Of a stretch of DNA of 64,000 bases, positions 12,501 to 21,200 are shown piece by piece. The position numbers were made by a program, and so were the translations under genes. The notes beneath the pieces were generated by a model. That model was given only the letters and a program-made list of their open reading frames with translations. It had not been told where the DNA came from and searched no databases. This DNA comes from Branchiostoma floridae. Lineage: Eukaryota > Chordata > Leptocardii > Amphioxiformes > Branchiostomatidae. The DNA is taken from contig NC_049984.1 in assembly GCF_000003815.2 (NCBI RefSeq), positions 425,533-489,532 on the forward strand, written 5' to 3'. Every line of letters starts with the position of its first letter. Position 1 is the stretch's first letter.

Positions 12501-13445
12501 CAAGCGCTGTTTTAACCGAGGTGTTCGAAATAGAACATGATCGAACATGGGGCGGGGCTTCAGGATCGGTCCATTGCATGCGCAGATGACTTCAAGAGTA
12601 GGAATTCCGTGTACTGATTGAAATGAATATAAGGCCCAGTATCAAATTATATCCAGTTTGGACCTAGTGGTGATTGTTGAAAGTTACATTTACATGTACT
12701 TATCGGTACAAACTTCACAGAGGAATTTGTCTCTCTAAATATATTTCAATATTATCACAATCATTTACATCCGTTTATTACATCAAGTGATTGATCCATG
12801 TTATTTGCAGTTGATGTGAAGGACTACTTTGATACTGTCATCAAAGAAGCCAGTAACGATTGGGATGAGCTGGCACTGGAGCTGGGTTTCAACTATAACG
12901 AGATAGGTGTCATCCGAGACTTGAAGCCAGACCAGGACCGCAGGTGCAGGGAAATGCTGCACAGGTGGAGAAACAGGGAGGGAAGTGGCGCTACTCCGCA
13001 GGTTCTGAAGCAGGCACTCATCGAGATTGACCAAGGCCGGGTAGCAGAACGCTTCACGGTACGTGCACATCGTTGTCGTCGTCATTGTGCCTTTATGTGA
13101 CCGATAGTAAAATGTCATTATGGTGATCTATTAGCATTATCATATTGACCATTCTTTGTCCTATTTGCTTGTTTTTTTGTAATTAGTTGCAAAACGTTTG
13201 AAAATCAATGTTAAAGTTTTAACATCTGCAGTAAAGTTGCAGAAGTGGTTTGATGCCTTGAAATTATATCTACTAAATTCGCACAGTTACTCGTATATCT
13301 GCTGCAGATGACACCGAGAGTGGCCATTTGCTGCATAAGGAAGTGCACAATTAGAATTGGCGAACATCAACAGATCTTGTTACAAACTTTCGTCGGTTTC
13401 TTGTCAAACAGGAGTAGCTGTACCACCAAGAGGAACCGGCACTGA
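518..13445 (+). CDS. Gene A: ankyrin-ROC-COR-Death-Death protein (DAPK-like, no kinase)
   Basis: Spliced model, about 946 aa. Exons: 518-527, 1550-1662, 4311-4409, 4762-4860, 5242-5340, 5716-5814, 7564-7620, 7796-7927, 8068-8310, 8494-8593, 8773-8936, 9038-9229, 9501-10308, 11271-11510, 12811-13058 and possibly 13308-13445. All have AG/GT borders and matching phases. Order: N-terminal ankyrin cap (MDLYTFWRAVEKGDEQTV), four 33-aa ankyrin repeats, a half repeat, ROC GTPase with P-loop GMAETGKST and switch II WDFAGQAEY, COR, then two Death domains. DAPK1 has ankyrin-ROC-COR-Death after its kinase; here no kinase is present. A cytoplasmic GTP-regulated signalling scaffold is the likely role, by family. 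The start MAA is shared by genes A, B and C. No break was found. The last exon is the weakest part. Confidence 0.85.
1550..1662 (+). CDS. Gene A exon 2: N-terminal ankyrin cap
   Basis: Phase 1 in, phase 0 out. It encodes GSEEMDLYTFWRAVEKGD and continues to VNVTTGW. The pattern A..KGD...VRRGL.AGVDVNV is the second helix and loop of an ankyrin repeat, so it acts as the cap of the array. Equivalent exons are at 17379-17500 (B), 32284-32393 (C) and 46540-46652 (D). The internal ATG (1561) is a fallback start. Confidence 0.85.
2268..3736. mobile_element. 1.47-kb insertion in an intron of gene A
   Basis: Gene D (47271-47290) carries the uninterrupted sequence TTGTCACGTTTCTTCAC. In gene A this is split after CACG at 2264-2267 and resumes after a second CACG at 3733-3736. 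The insert carries ROC exons in reverse orientation. The 4-bp repeat is either a target duplication or microhomology. No transposase or terminal repeats were seen, so a template-switch or duplication event is as likely as transposition. Confidence 0.7.
2390..3626 (-). pseudogene. Inverted four-exon ROC block (partial paralogue)
   Basis: On the minus strand, in transcription order: 3626-3384 (243 bp, GPVTAFFQGL to QERQ, including WDFAGQAEY), 3200-3101 (100 bp, VHWWLSFIKS), 2918-2755 (164 bp) and 2581-2390 (192 bp, HQRQMPKL). Lengths, phases and splice sites equal those of the plus-strand genes and all four frames are open. The P-loop exon, COR and everything upstream are missing, so it cannot make a working GTPase alone. 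It sits antisense in an intron of gene A. Confidence 0.85.
4311..5814 (+). CDS. Gene A ankyrin repeat exon array (four 99-bp exons)
   Basis: Exons 4311-4409, 4762-4860, 5242-5340 and 5716-5814 are each exactly 99 bp, phase 0-0, and each codes one 33-aa ankyrin repeat with the TPLH..A....H.GTCELLI.H.ADV core. Introns between them are also similar to one another, with a spacing of 451, 480 and 474 bp, so the duplicated unit is exon plus intron. Any number of these exons can be gained, lost or skipped without changing the frame. Confidence 0.9.
6103..7190. repeat. Interspersed repeat with (GT)n, interrupted by a gap
   Basis: It begins near a small hairpin (ACCTCCATGAAAAAATGGAGG), has a GT-rich run at 6135-6175, and ends with CATGGAGGTATGAGGTCGCC (7158-7177) and following bases. 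A related copy with similar phrases (GATGATATTTGGTA, GGGCCCCCT) is inserted in the LINE at 51.3-53.0 kb, and the same end sequence recurs at 32069-32092. It is a repeat family of unknown class. No coding capacity was seen. Confidence 0.6.
6852..6980. other. Assembly gap (129 N)
   Basis: Unknown bases inside the repeat in an intron of gene A. No exon is expected here. Confidence 1.
7564..7620 (+). CDS. Gene A terminal half ankyrin repeat exon
   Basis: A 57-bp phase 0-0 exon, DRKTPLDEAKNRETRRAMK, after TGTACAG and before GTAGGC. TPLDEA is the first helix of a closing ankyrin repeat. The equivalents are 19451-19507 in gene B and 55727-55774 in gene D; the gene C counterpart probably lies in the gap at 34484. 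Confidence 0.8.
7796..9229 (+). CDS. Gene A ROC GTPase exons
   Basis: Five exons: 7796-7927 (P-loop GMAETGKST), 8068-8310 (WDFAGQAEYAVTHSMFMDA, the DxxG switch II), 8494-8593 (VILVASHADK, probably the base-binding loop in place of N/TKxD), 8773-8936 and 9038-9229 (Cys-rich CQKKCSPKCPVLRW). These match the Ras-of-complex fold of ROCO proteins. Phases are 0, 0, 1, 0, 0. The same five exon sizes recur in genes B and C apart from length differences in the first and third. Confidence 0.9.
9501..10308 (+). CDS. Gene A COR domain exon
   Basis: An 808-bp exon, phase 0 in, phase 1 out (donor GTATGT at 10309). It encodes about 269 aa with IIVLKPNWLCTDVIG, the WLC motif near the start of the DAPK-type COR, and TFIFPGLL. 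The C-terminal Of Roc domain dimerises ROCO proteins. A 270-bp stretch (9528-9797) appears identical by eye to gene B 22417-22686. Confidence 0.9.
10835..10910. repeat. TAA/TGA-rich microsatellite
   Basis: An imperfect (TAA)n run in the intron after COR, matched at 39720-39802 in gene C. It shows that the duplication of the A and C 3' halves includes introns. Confidence 0.75.
11271..11510 (+). CDS. Gene A Death domain 1 exon
   Basis: 240 bp, phase 1-1. It encodes NYYDTVINEASNDWDLLALK and continues LGFNDNEIGVI, RCREMLTRWKDREG and ATLQVLKEAL. The W..LA..LG....EI..I and REML..W..REG..AT pattern is a classical Death domain, a homotypic interaction module. Confidence 0.9.
11740..12578. mobile_element. 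839-bp TIR element between the two Death exons
   Basis: Perfect 18-bp terminal inverted repeats: TGCAATGGACCGATCCTG at 11740-11757 and its complement at 12561-12578, with further inverted similarity inside (TTCTATTTCGAACACCTC and complement). No transposase ORF was seen. The same element is at 40635-41476 in gene C, and a truncated copy starts near 36811. Confidence 0.75.
12811..13058 (+). CDS. Gene A Death domain 2 exon
   Basis: 248 bp, phase 1 in. It encodes VDVKDYFDTVIKEASNDWDE, then LALELGFNYNEIGVI and RCREMLHRWRNREG. It is a tandem duplicate of the exon at 11271; even the flanking intron sequence (GTGATTGTTGAAAGTTACAT) is repeated. It ends at GTACGT in phase 0. If the donor is not used, translation stops at 13100. 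Confidence 0.85.
13308..13445 (+). CDS. Possible last exon of gene A
   Basis: After acceptor CTGCTGCAG the phase-0 frame runs 45 codons to TGA (begins MTPRVAICCIRKCTIRIGEH). No known domain. The matching place in gene C (42204) has two extra bases and stops after 10 codons in phase 0, so conservation does not support this exact frame. The Death 2 exon may instead end the protein. Confidence 0.3.
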   Translation: MTPRVAICCIRKCTIRIGEHQQILLQTFVGFLSNRSSCTTKRNRH

Positions 13446-15254
13446 TGCTCCGCCTGGGAGGAAGAAGTCAAGTTAATTACATGACAGTGGCTCCATACTA
13501 GCAGATATGAGAGTAAAAATCCATCCAGCATAATCCTACCGCAAGAGAATACCGCAAGAGAAGCTGTTGTGGTACATGTTTATGGTTAGCCAGCTTTGTC
13601 GAGAAACAGCTTAGTGATTTACAATAATCAACAGGGCATGATGTTAAAAGTACTAAAGGTATCACGATTGTTGCTTGTATCCTTATTATTCCATGAAAGT
13701 TTGAAACACTGTAACGTAAACTGTTTCATGTTCTCCGAGACATCAATTTTTTTTGTTCAGTTAACACCTCGCGGAAACCCGTATTGCCAGAGATTTTACT
13801 TATTATAGCCAGAGATTTACAACATATAAAACTATAAATATTACATTCCATATAGTAAGTTGAAAGCTAGCTTAAGGCATCTGGAGACTCGTTCTGCCAA
13901 GTTAAAATCTGGTCATGGTTTATACATGTTCAAGTCAATTTGCTTGTTGAATAATCTGATTGCACACAATGAGGAAAGCGTTTCTGATATCATAATGCAA
14001 CTGTTACAGTAATCCATTTCATACTTGGCTTTTCAATACAATGTGTATTTCTTGTTAGCGAATCATAGCTATGTTATTTTGGTCCATATTACATCTCACA
14101 GCTTATAAGACCTTAAAACACAACCATGTACAATATCAACAAGTCAAGTCTACTAATAATTGATACATAGAACATTAGGGGTAATGCATGAGTAAACCTT
14201 GAAAGTCGATACTTTTGTCAGTTAATATAAATATAGCCTCAGCTCTTAATCTGGTTAATGTTTAAAACAGATAACCTTCCCTGAAACTTGTTTGTTATAA
14301 GGTTCTGATTGTTTTAAAGCTTTGCGTCTTTTGTTTCTCCTGTACCACTCGCGCTCTCTTTCTCTCACTTAATTACCACTTACCCATTCACTTACTCACC
14401 TATAAAGTAGTACTGCTATACCCCATGCACTGCCAAATGTCGTCCGTTCTGTGTACTATTCAGAAAGTTGTTCTCATAGGGAAAGAAGAATCACGAAAGT
14501 ATTATCACTAGTCATGTCTGCCTCCAAATAAGTTTTGTCCAGCGATAGAATAGAACACCGTTTATTTGTGGCCATGATATCAGCCTGCTGCCTAATGTCC
14601 ACAGTGTATTATTCTTGTCGCAACCCCAGTGAAATGCCGCAGTGCCCTGTAAACATCATATAGGAGGATATCGGGTAGTGCTTAACAAGCAACATGTCAC
14701 AGTGATACGGCTCGGAACAATAGCACCTGTTTACCCGAGCAGCTCCCGCTGAAAGGACGTCCCCACCACCAGTGTTGCTATAGAACATGATATGGCTCAT
14801 ACAATAAACCGCGCGTACATGAATGAGCCCCAAGAAAAACACAGGAGGTTCAGGTATCCTGTGTGTAACGTAATCCCTGCACCAATCACTCTCTCTCTCT
14901 CTCACTCAGTCTTTCACCCACTCTCACTCAATCACTATCTGTAATAATTCCTTACGAATGTTGTTATTTATTGAACATGTCCCGTTCCGTTTACCTGTTT
15001 ACCCTAGCGGATCCCGTTGAAAGAAAATACCAACCTCAAGTGTAGAACATGATATGGCACCTTACAATGCACCCGCCCGTGCCTGCAAGATAAACACAGC
15101 CTGTTTCCTGTTGTACCGTGTTGTTTTTGTGCCCGTTTGCTCGATGGGAGGACTTCAAATGTTGGGATCTTGTCTTATACCGTCTCCTGCAGCTGGGCCA
15201 GGTTAGCGGATACAAACAACACCAGAGACTCCGGGAACAGCTGCCTGATCCACA
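13446..15254. other. Intergenic region between genes A and B
   Basis: The first 400 bp or so is close to 42215-42780 downstream of gene C. From about 14700 to 15150 there are two diverged copies of a segment with CACCTGTTTACC and AGAACATGATATGG; a third copy is at 16540-16690 inside gene B. This marks local duplication around the gene B promoter. A short CT-rich run is at 14889-14904. No gene was seen. Confidence 0.5.
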
Positions 15255-18200
15255 ATGGCTGCAGGTATGGTGCAGAATATCAGCAGAATCAGGCTTGACA
15301 TGCATATGTGACGCGTTGATATTTTAATTTACATGTCTGGTGTTTGTAGCCAATCTAACGCAATGTTGTTTAGCATTGTTTAAACCTGAGTGTTGTGGAC
15401 GTGCGGACAAGAAAACGGTTGTGACTTTAAACCCTACTTCTACTGGACAAAGTTTATGCACCTCGAATCCCTGCTCCTCCTTCAAAACAAACATGCTGCA
15501 CAAAACAAACCGAATGCTAATAAAAATGACGGACATGCAACAACTCGCTCAAATAAGTAAAGCTCCTCTTCTCTAGTCACGTGTCACCCTTGACACCGTG
15601 CTGAAATTTCCATCCTAAACTGGCTGTAAGATACCTACGCATAGAACCATAACGAGCAAGTCAGATACGATTTCGGGGAGGGGTATACACTCAGGTGTTT
15701 GTCGCAGATTTCACCTGGGCTGATTGATTTAATTTTTGTCCTTTCCTGCTCTGTGTATTTACCGTGGACCCTATCTATAAACAACAACCAGATGTTCTGT
15801 TCTTCGCCTTGGTATCAACACTCTCTTAGCTAACTCAATCACTGATTAATTCACTCGAACTCACCCATTCACTCTCATTAAATCAGCACCCGTCCATTCT
15901 TTTCTTTAATATCACTCAATCAATGTCAGCCTCAATTAGCCCCCCCCACACACACACACACACACTATTTCTATTATAAGGTGGGGTCACACATGCGTAT
16001 ATTAAGGTCCGTTTGAGGTGCGTATGAAGCTCTTAGTCTCTACCAGGCTCCACAGGTCGCGGGGAAAATAGTACAAATTGGACAAATATAGATACATAAC
16101 ATGCCAGATGAGTTATCTGACCGAGAAGTATGGTTAGCGACCCATATAACTCTTCTGAAATGTTACCTATTTACGTTTGTCCAATTTGTATTATTTTTCC
16201 AATAACCTGTGGGGCCTGGTGGAGGTAAATACTCCCATGCGCGCCTCATACGGACTTAAATATATACGCAGGTGTGACCCCACCTATAGACGCAAACTTC
16301 TGGATGCAGGCCACTCTTGACGAGGAGACTTTATCAAGTAGCAGGTGGTATTTCTGTATAACTTCTCTCGAAAGTTTTTTCAACATTTCAACTGCCGCCT
16401 ACACCGCCACTGATATAAATTTTGATGCCAAACTAGGAAGAAAAGGGAAGAACGCACCAACAAAAACATAACAAGTTTACTTCAGCGAGAGAAGGTTACG
16501 TAAGGCGACGCTATTGAACGTGCCTTATTGACATAAACAATAGCACCTGTAACCCAAGCAGCTCCCGATGAAAGGATGTGTTGCTATAGAACATGAGAAG
16601 GCTCCTTACAATTCACGCGTCCATTATAGCAGCCCGTGTCTGCAAAATAAACAAAAAACACGCGTAAGTTGTGTTGCTTTTGTGCCTGTTTGCTTGATTC
16701 TTTTAGCGGTCGGCTGGTCTCGCCAATGTATGTGCTGTTGCAGGTGAGCATTTAGTAATGCATCGGCGAGACCGGGCGTCCGCTAAAATAAAGGTACGAA
16801 GAACATTGCAGACCCAGCGCTAACAGCTACTTCACTGCCGTTTTCCACGACCCACAACACAACCAGGGACACTCTGTCAATCTCCACATCCACAGATATT
16901 CTAGCCCGCGAACCCCGCTGGTTCTAATTAGTCTAGTTAAAGAGGCTAGATACGAGAGAATATACAATCCCACCCTCAACAGGAAAGGAGACTACGGATG
17001 TAACATTCCGGCACATGGGATTTGGCTGTAACTCAAGCAACAGGAGCTAATTAGCTCATTTGCATTAACTACGTCTTAACTTTGTTTCCTATTGGACCTT
17101 TTCCAAACTGTATTCAGCTCCTTTGCATATCATTTCATAGTTAGGGTATACAACCTGCTCTTCAAGATCTTTTCACTGTCACTTACGAAAAACAGTGGGT
17201 GCTGTCTGAAACGTCTGCCCGTTTCCAAAATCATATCCAGTTGCTTTTTGGCGTATCTTATTACCTGAATGTCTAACCTTCGACGATAGGAACTTATGTT
17301 TTTAGCACAGTTGGTTGTCGCTAGTGACCGGTTGATAATGTGAAGAAAACACTTTAAAGTTCATGTTTTCCACATCAGGTCGTGAGGAGATGGACCTAGA
17401 TACGTTCTACCGAGCTGTGCAGGAAGGAGACGTGCAGACTGTGAGGAGGGGGCTGGAGGCTGGGGTGGACGTCAATGTCAAGAGGAAGTGGAAGGGCTGG
17501 GTAAGGAAGCCAATCTTGTCCGTTGCAGTGTTTTATCTCCACTTTGTCCTCATATAACATTTTATTCAACCCAGAATCGACGTATTTGAAATTGGTTTTC
17601 CCCGCAAACCATCACAGAACAGAATGGAACTTGTTACCATGAAATACCGTAGGGGCCTCTTCAAACGGCGTCTAGCTATAGAATTAGATAAGAATGGTTA
17701 ATTGTCGATGGTTGTGATGTAGCCAGCCAGCCGCCAACTCGTGCATGTGAAGCCTATGTGAACGATTCAGACTCTAAGGCTACAATAACACATATCCCTG
17801 CACAGTCATGATGTAGTCTGTTACTGTCCCAACATTCTCTATCTAGCCTGACAAATCGGCGTTGCACCTGGCCTGTTGGCGTGGTCAGACTGAGGTGGCA
17901 GAGCTGTTGATTAAACATGGATCCGACCTGGAGGCTATAAACGTTGTAAGTAGCTATAGAAATTAATAATATTATCCTTGTTTCTACTGATCTGCACCCA
18001 GACAGTGCCTGTTGTTTAAGGTTCGTGTCATGACGATTGAATATGAATTGCAATTTTGCCGTGCATTTACATGTCAACGACCACAAACAAAAGGAGGTCT
18101 GAGGAGCCAAGTTTCCACCTGTTACCGCCAAACTCTTCTACACCAGACTAACATATTTTCGAACGTGATAGGGAAGATTCACAATAAGGTTGGAAGGGGA

Positions 18201-21200
18201 CTCTAAAAAACGTTTACTCCATGTGATATTGTCTTTGTTCGAGTTATCCCTACTGACCTTGACCTTCCTCCATGCAGCTTAACGAAACACCCCTCCACGA
18301 TGCTGCTCGCTGGGGCCACACCGACACGTGTGAGCTGCTGATTGGCTCTGGTGCTAACATTGAGGCTAGAACATTGTAAAACCACATCAATGTAGAATTT
18401 GACACCATACGTTATGATAACTGTTACGACAATGTCAATCTAAAGCAAATTTCAAAATTTGAAGGACATTCTTCTGTGCCTCTTCCTTGCAAAGTCCATT
18501 TTTCCCTCACGTGTAGTGTTATCAATTGCAAATGAACAGATTGTGAAGATTGTGATTGTGATTGCGATGAAGAGATTGTGAACTGTACTAAAGACTTAAT
18601 CTATATCTGAAGCAATTATCTGACTGCCAATATATAAACGGCACAGGATGTAACACACCGGTTTTGCACTTACACTTAGGGTTTGTGGTTCCCTAGTTGC
18701 AAAGTTTGAGCTTTGTAACAACACAAAGAAAACGCTCGCCATGCATTTTCGGTCAGCGTCAGCGCGCGCAGTGAATCAGGCATGTCATGAGGGTCGGCGA
18801 GATTGACCAAAAATTCACGTTGATTATTTTCTGTGTGTTGGAGCAAAGCTCAAACTTAACAACTATGGATTATACTAACACAGATGAGTTTTCATTCGAG
18901 TTGTGGTTATTTCAATCAGCTAGTAGACCTCCAAAAACTACATTCCTGCTAAAATCACAGAACCCACTAATCATCAAAGACGTGGGACTTTTCATCAGCC
19001 GTTGCCTCCAAAGAAGAAGTCAAACCTCCCAGTAAAGAATGTAGAATCATGTATATAGATAGCTGTATAGAAAAGACACTTGTTACTTTTTACTGTTTGT
19101 ACCCTTGCAATTAACCTACGGGCATGGATTTGCAAATAAAGAAACTTGTTGCACCCGCCACTGCTGACCCCGACCTTCCTCCCGGTACAGGTGCAGTGGA
19201 CACCTCTTCATCGCGCTGCCAGCCGGGGCCGAACTCGGATCTGTCAACTTCTGATTCGTCACGGGGCAGATGTGATGGCCAGGGATGATGTAATATACTC
19301 CAAATTGACCTTAATAACTGTGTGGGTGTGAAATCTAACGCTGATGATTTTATATGAAGATGTGAACGTATCCGTATATGACACACTTGTTCCTATAAGA
19401 GATATCCTGTCTAGAGTAACACATATTTATGTATACATGTACCTGTACAGAGGGGCATGACCCCATCAGAATGTGCAGATGACCGGAAGACTCGGCGTGT
19501 CCTAAAGGTGAATACAGCGTTACATGACATGGTCATAAGGCATGGTCGCTTCCTACAAACACCTAGTATAACCACATTACCAAGATAACCAAGATCCCAC
19601 CTCACTTATCGAAAAGCGTAGGTGTTCTTCCCGGTGTGAGTGGTTCCATACAGTTCCATGGCCAATTGTCGTATTGATGAGGTCACTTGAGTGACAGACT
19701 CTTGCGATTCAGCCACGCTGGGTGATAACACCCCCCCCCCCTTACGCCTTATCGTTGCGCCTTATCACGCATTATCGTTGATCCGTTACTGGATGAGTAC
19801 AAATGCTCACATGCTGATGTTTATAACGAAGCTCCTATTCTAGCTCCATTCCACTAATCTGATTACTTCCGGGGTGGAGACAGAATAGAATGGATTCTGG
19901 GCTAGTAAACTGGCCGAACTTCGTAGGTTGCTCTCTTTTTAAATTCCATTCACTTCTCCTAGAATCGAGAGAAGCAGGTGACGCAAGAAAAGAAGTACCA
20001 CGAGTTGCTGCAGAAGTCTGGCGGAGTGAAAGTTAACAGGTGTAAGGTGGTCTTGGGTGGGAGGGAGAACGCAGGGAAATCTACTCTGAAAGCAAGTTTT
20101 ACAAAGGTAAGGAACTTCGTAAATAAAAAGCATTTATTCGCTGAAAAAAATAGTGCAAGTGATACTCGCCAAGATACATCGCTCCAAAGTCATTCTTCCA
20201 GAACAACATCTAGGCCAACTCCTTTGAGTTCCGCCTCTTTCCTACCGATTTTGCTATTTTCCTTATAATCATGTATTATTTCAAGCTCCATCTGCCCTAC
20301 ATTTATAACTGTCATTAGAAGTGAGAAGGAGAGAAGCGAGAACCTGTACATACAAATATACATTAGACTTTGTAGTTGTAGCAAGATACCATATTCTTAT
20401 AACGCTAACTGTACAAAGAACAACTTAGAACTGCACTTTATCATCTACATGTACTTAGCGTATAAGAGAGCAGAAACGTACATAGAAGGTCTTCATTCTT
20501 ATTGTTTTGAAAACGTAAAACTATCGTACATTTTATATTAGAACAAACGGAAGATGGTCGGATTCTTTACACTGTGTCTTACCCCAACATATTTAAGTGT
20601 GCCAAGTTGAACAGAGACGGAGAAAATCAGTAAAACACATTAATGACGAACTGCTGTCCAACAGCGCCCAGTGATCGCCAGATTGGGAAGTCTTGGTAAG
20701 ATGTCGTCAGTCGAGGAGCCTTACGACCCCACCCCAGGGGTGGATGTTGGGAACGTCAGCATTCCGGGAGTGGGACAGGTCAGCCTGTGGGATTTTGCTG
20801 GGCAGGCGGAGTACGCGGTGACCCACAGTATGTTCATGGACGCCAGGTACACTATCTTCATCGTGCTGTACAACATCATGGACGACAGCGAGGAACAAGA
20901 ACGACAGGTGACTGCCGCTTGAACAATTACATGATTGCTCTATGTTTCAACACCACACCATAGTGTCCTTTATTTTTTAGCCAGGCACATTTATTGAACA
21001 ATGCATACACAATGGGCGTCCGTGCTAAGCGCCAGTTTAAAACTTTGTAATTTTCCACTGACATGTCCACGATCAACTCCGTCCCAGCTCCACTGGTGGC
21101 TGAGTTTCACTTCGCATCATTGCACCAGCCGGATAATTGCACCAGATTCACTGGCAAATAAGCCGTGCAATTAAGCGGCTTCTACTGTACCAGTTTGAAC

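Noticed and set aside
13308-13445. Idea that the last exon of gene A encodes a conserved C-terminal domain
   Set aside because: Gene C has a 2-base difference at the same place that changes the frame, so it is not supported as conserved coding sequence.
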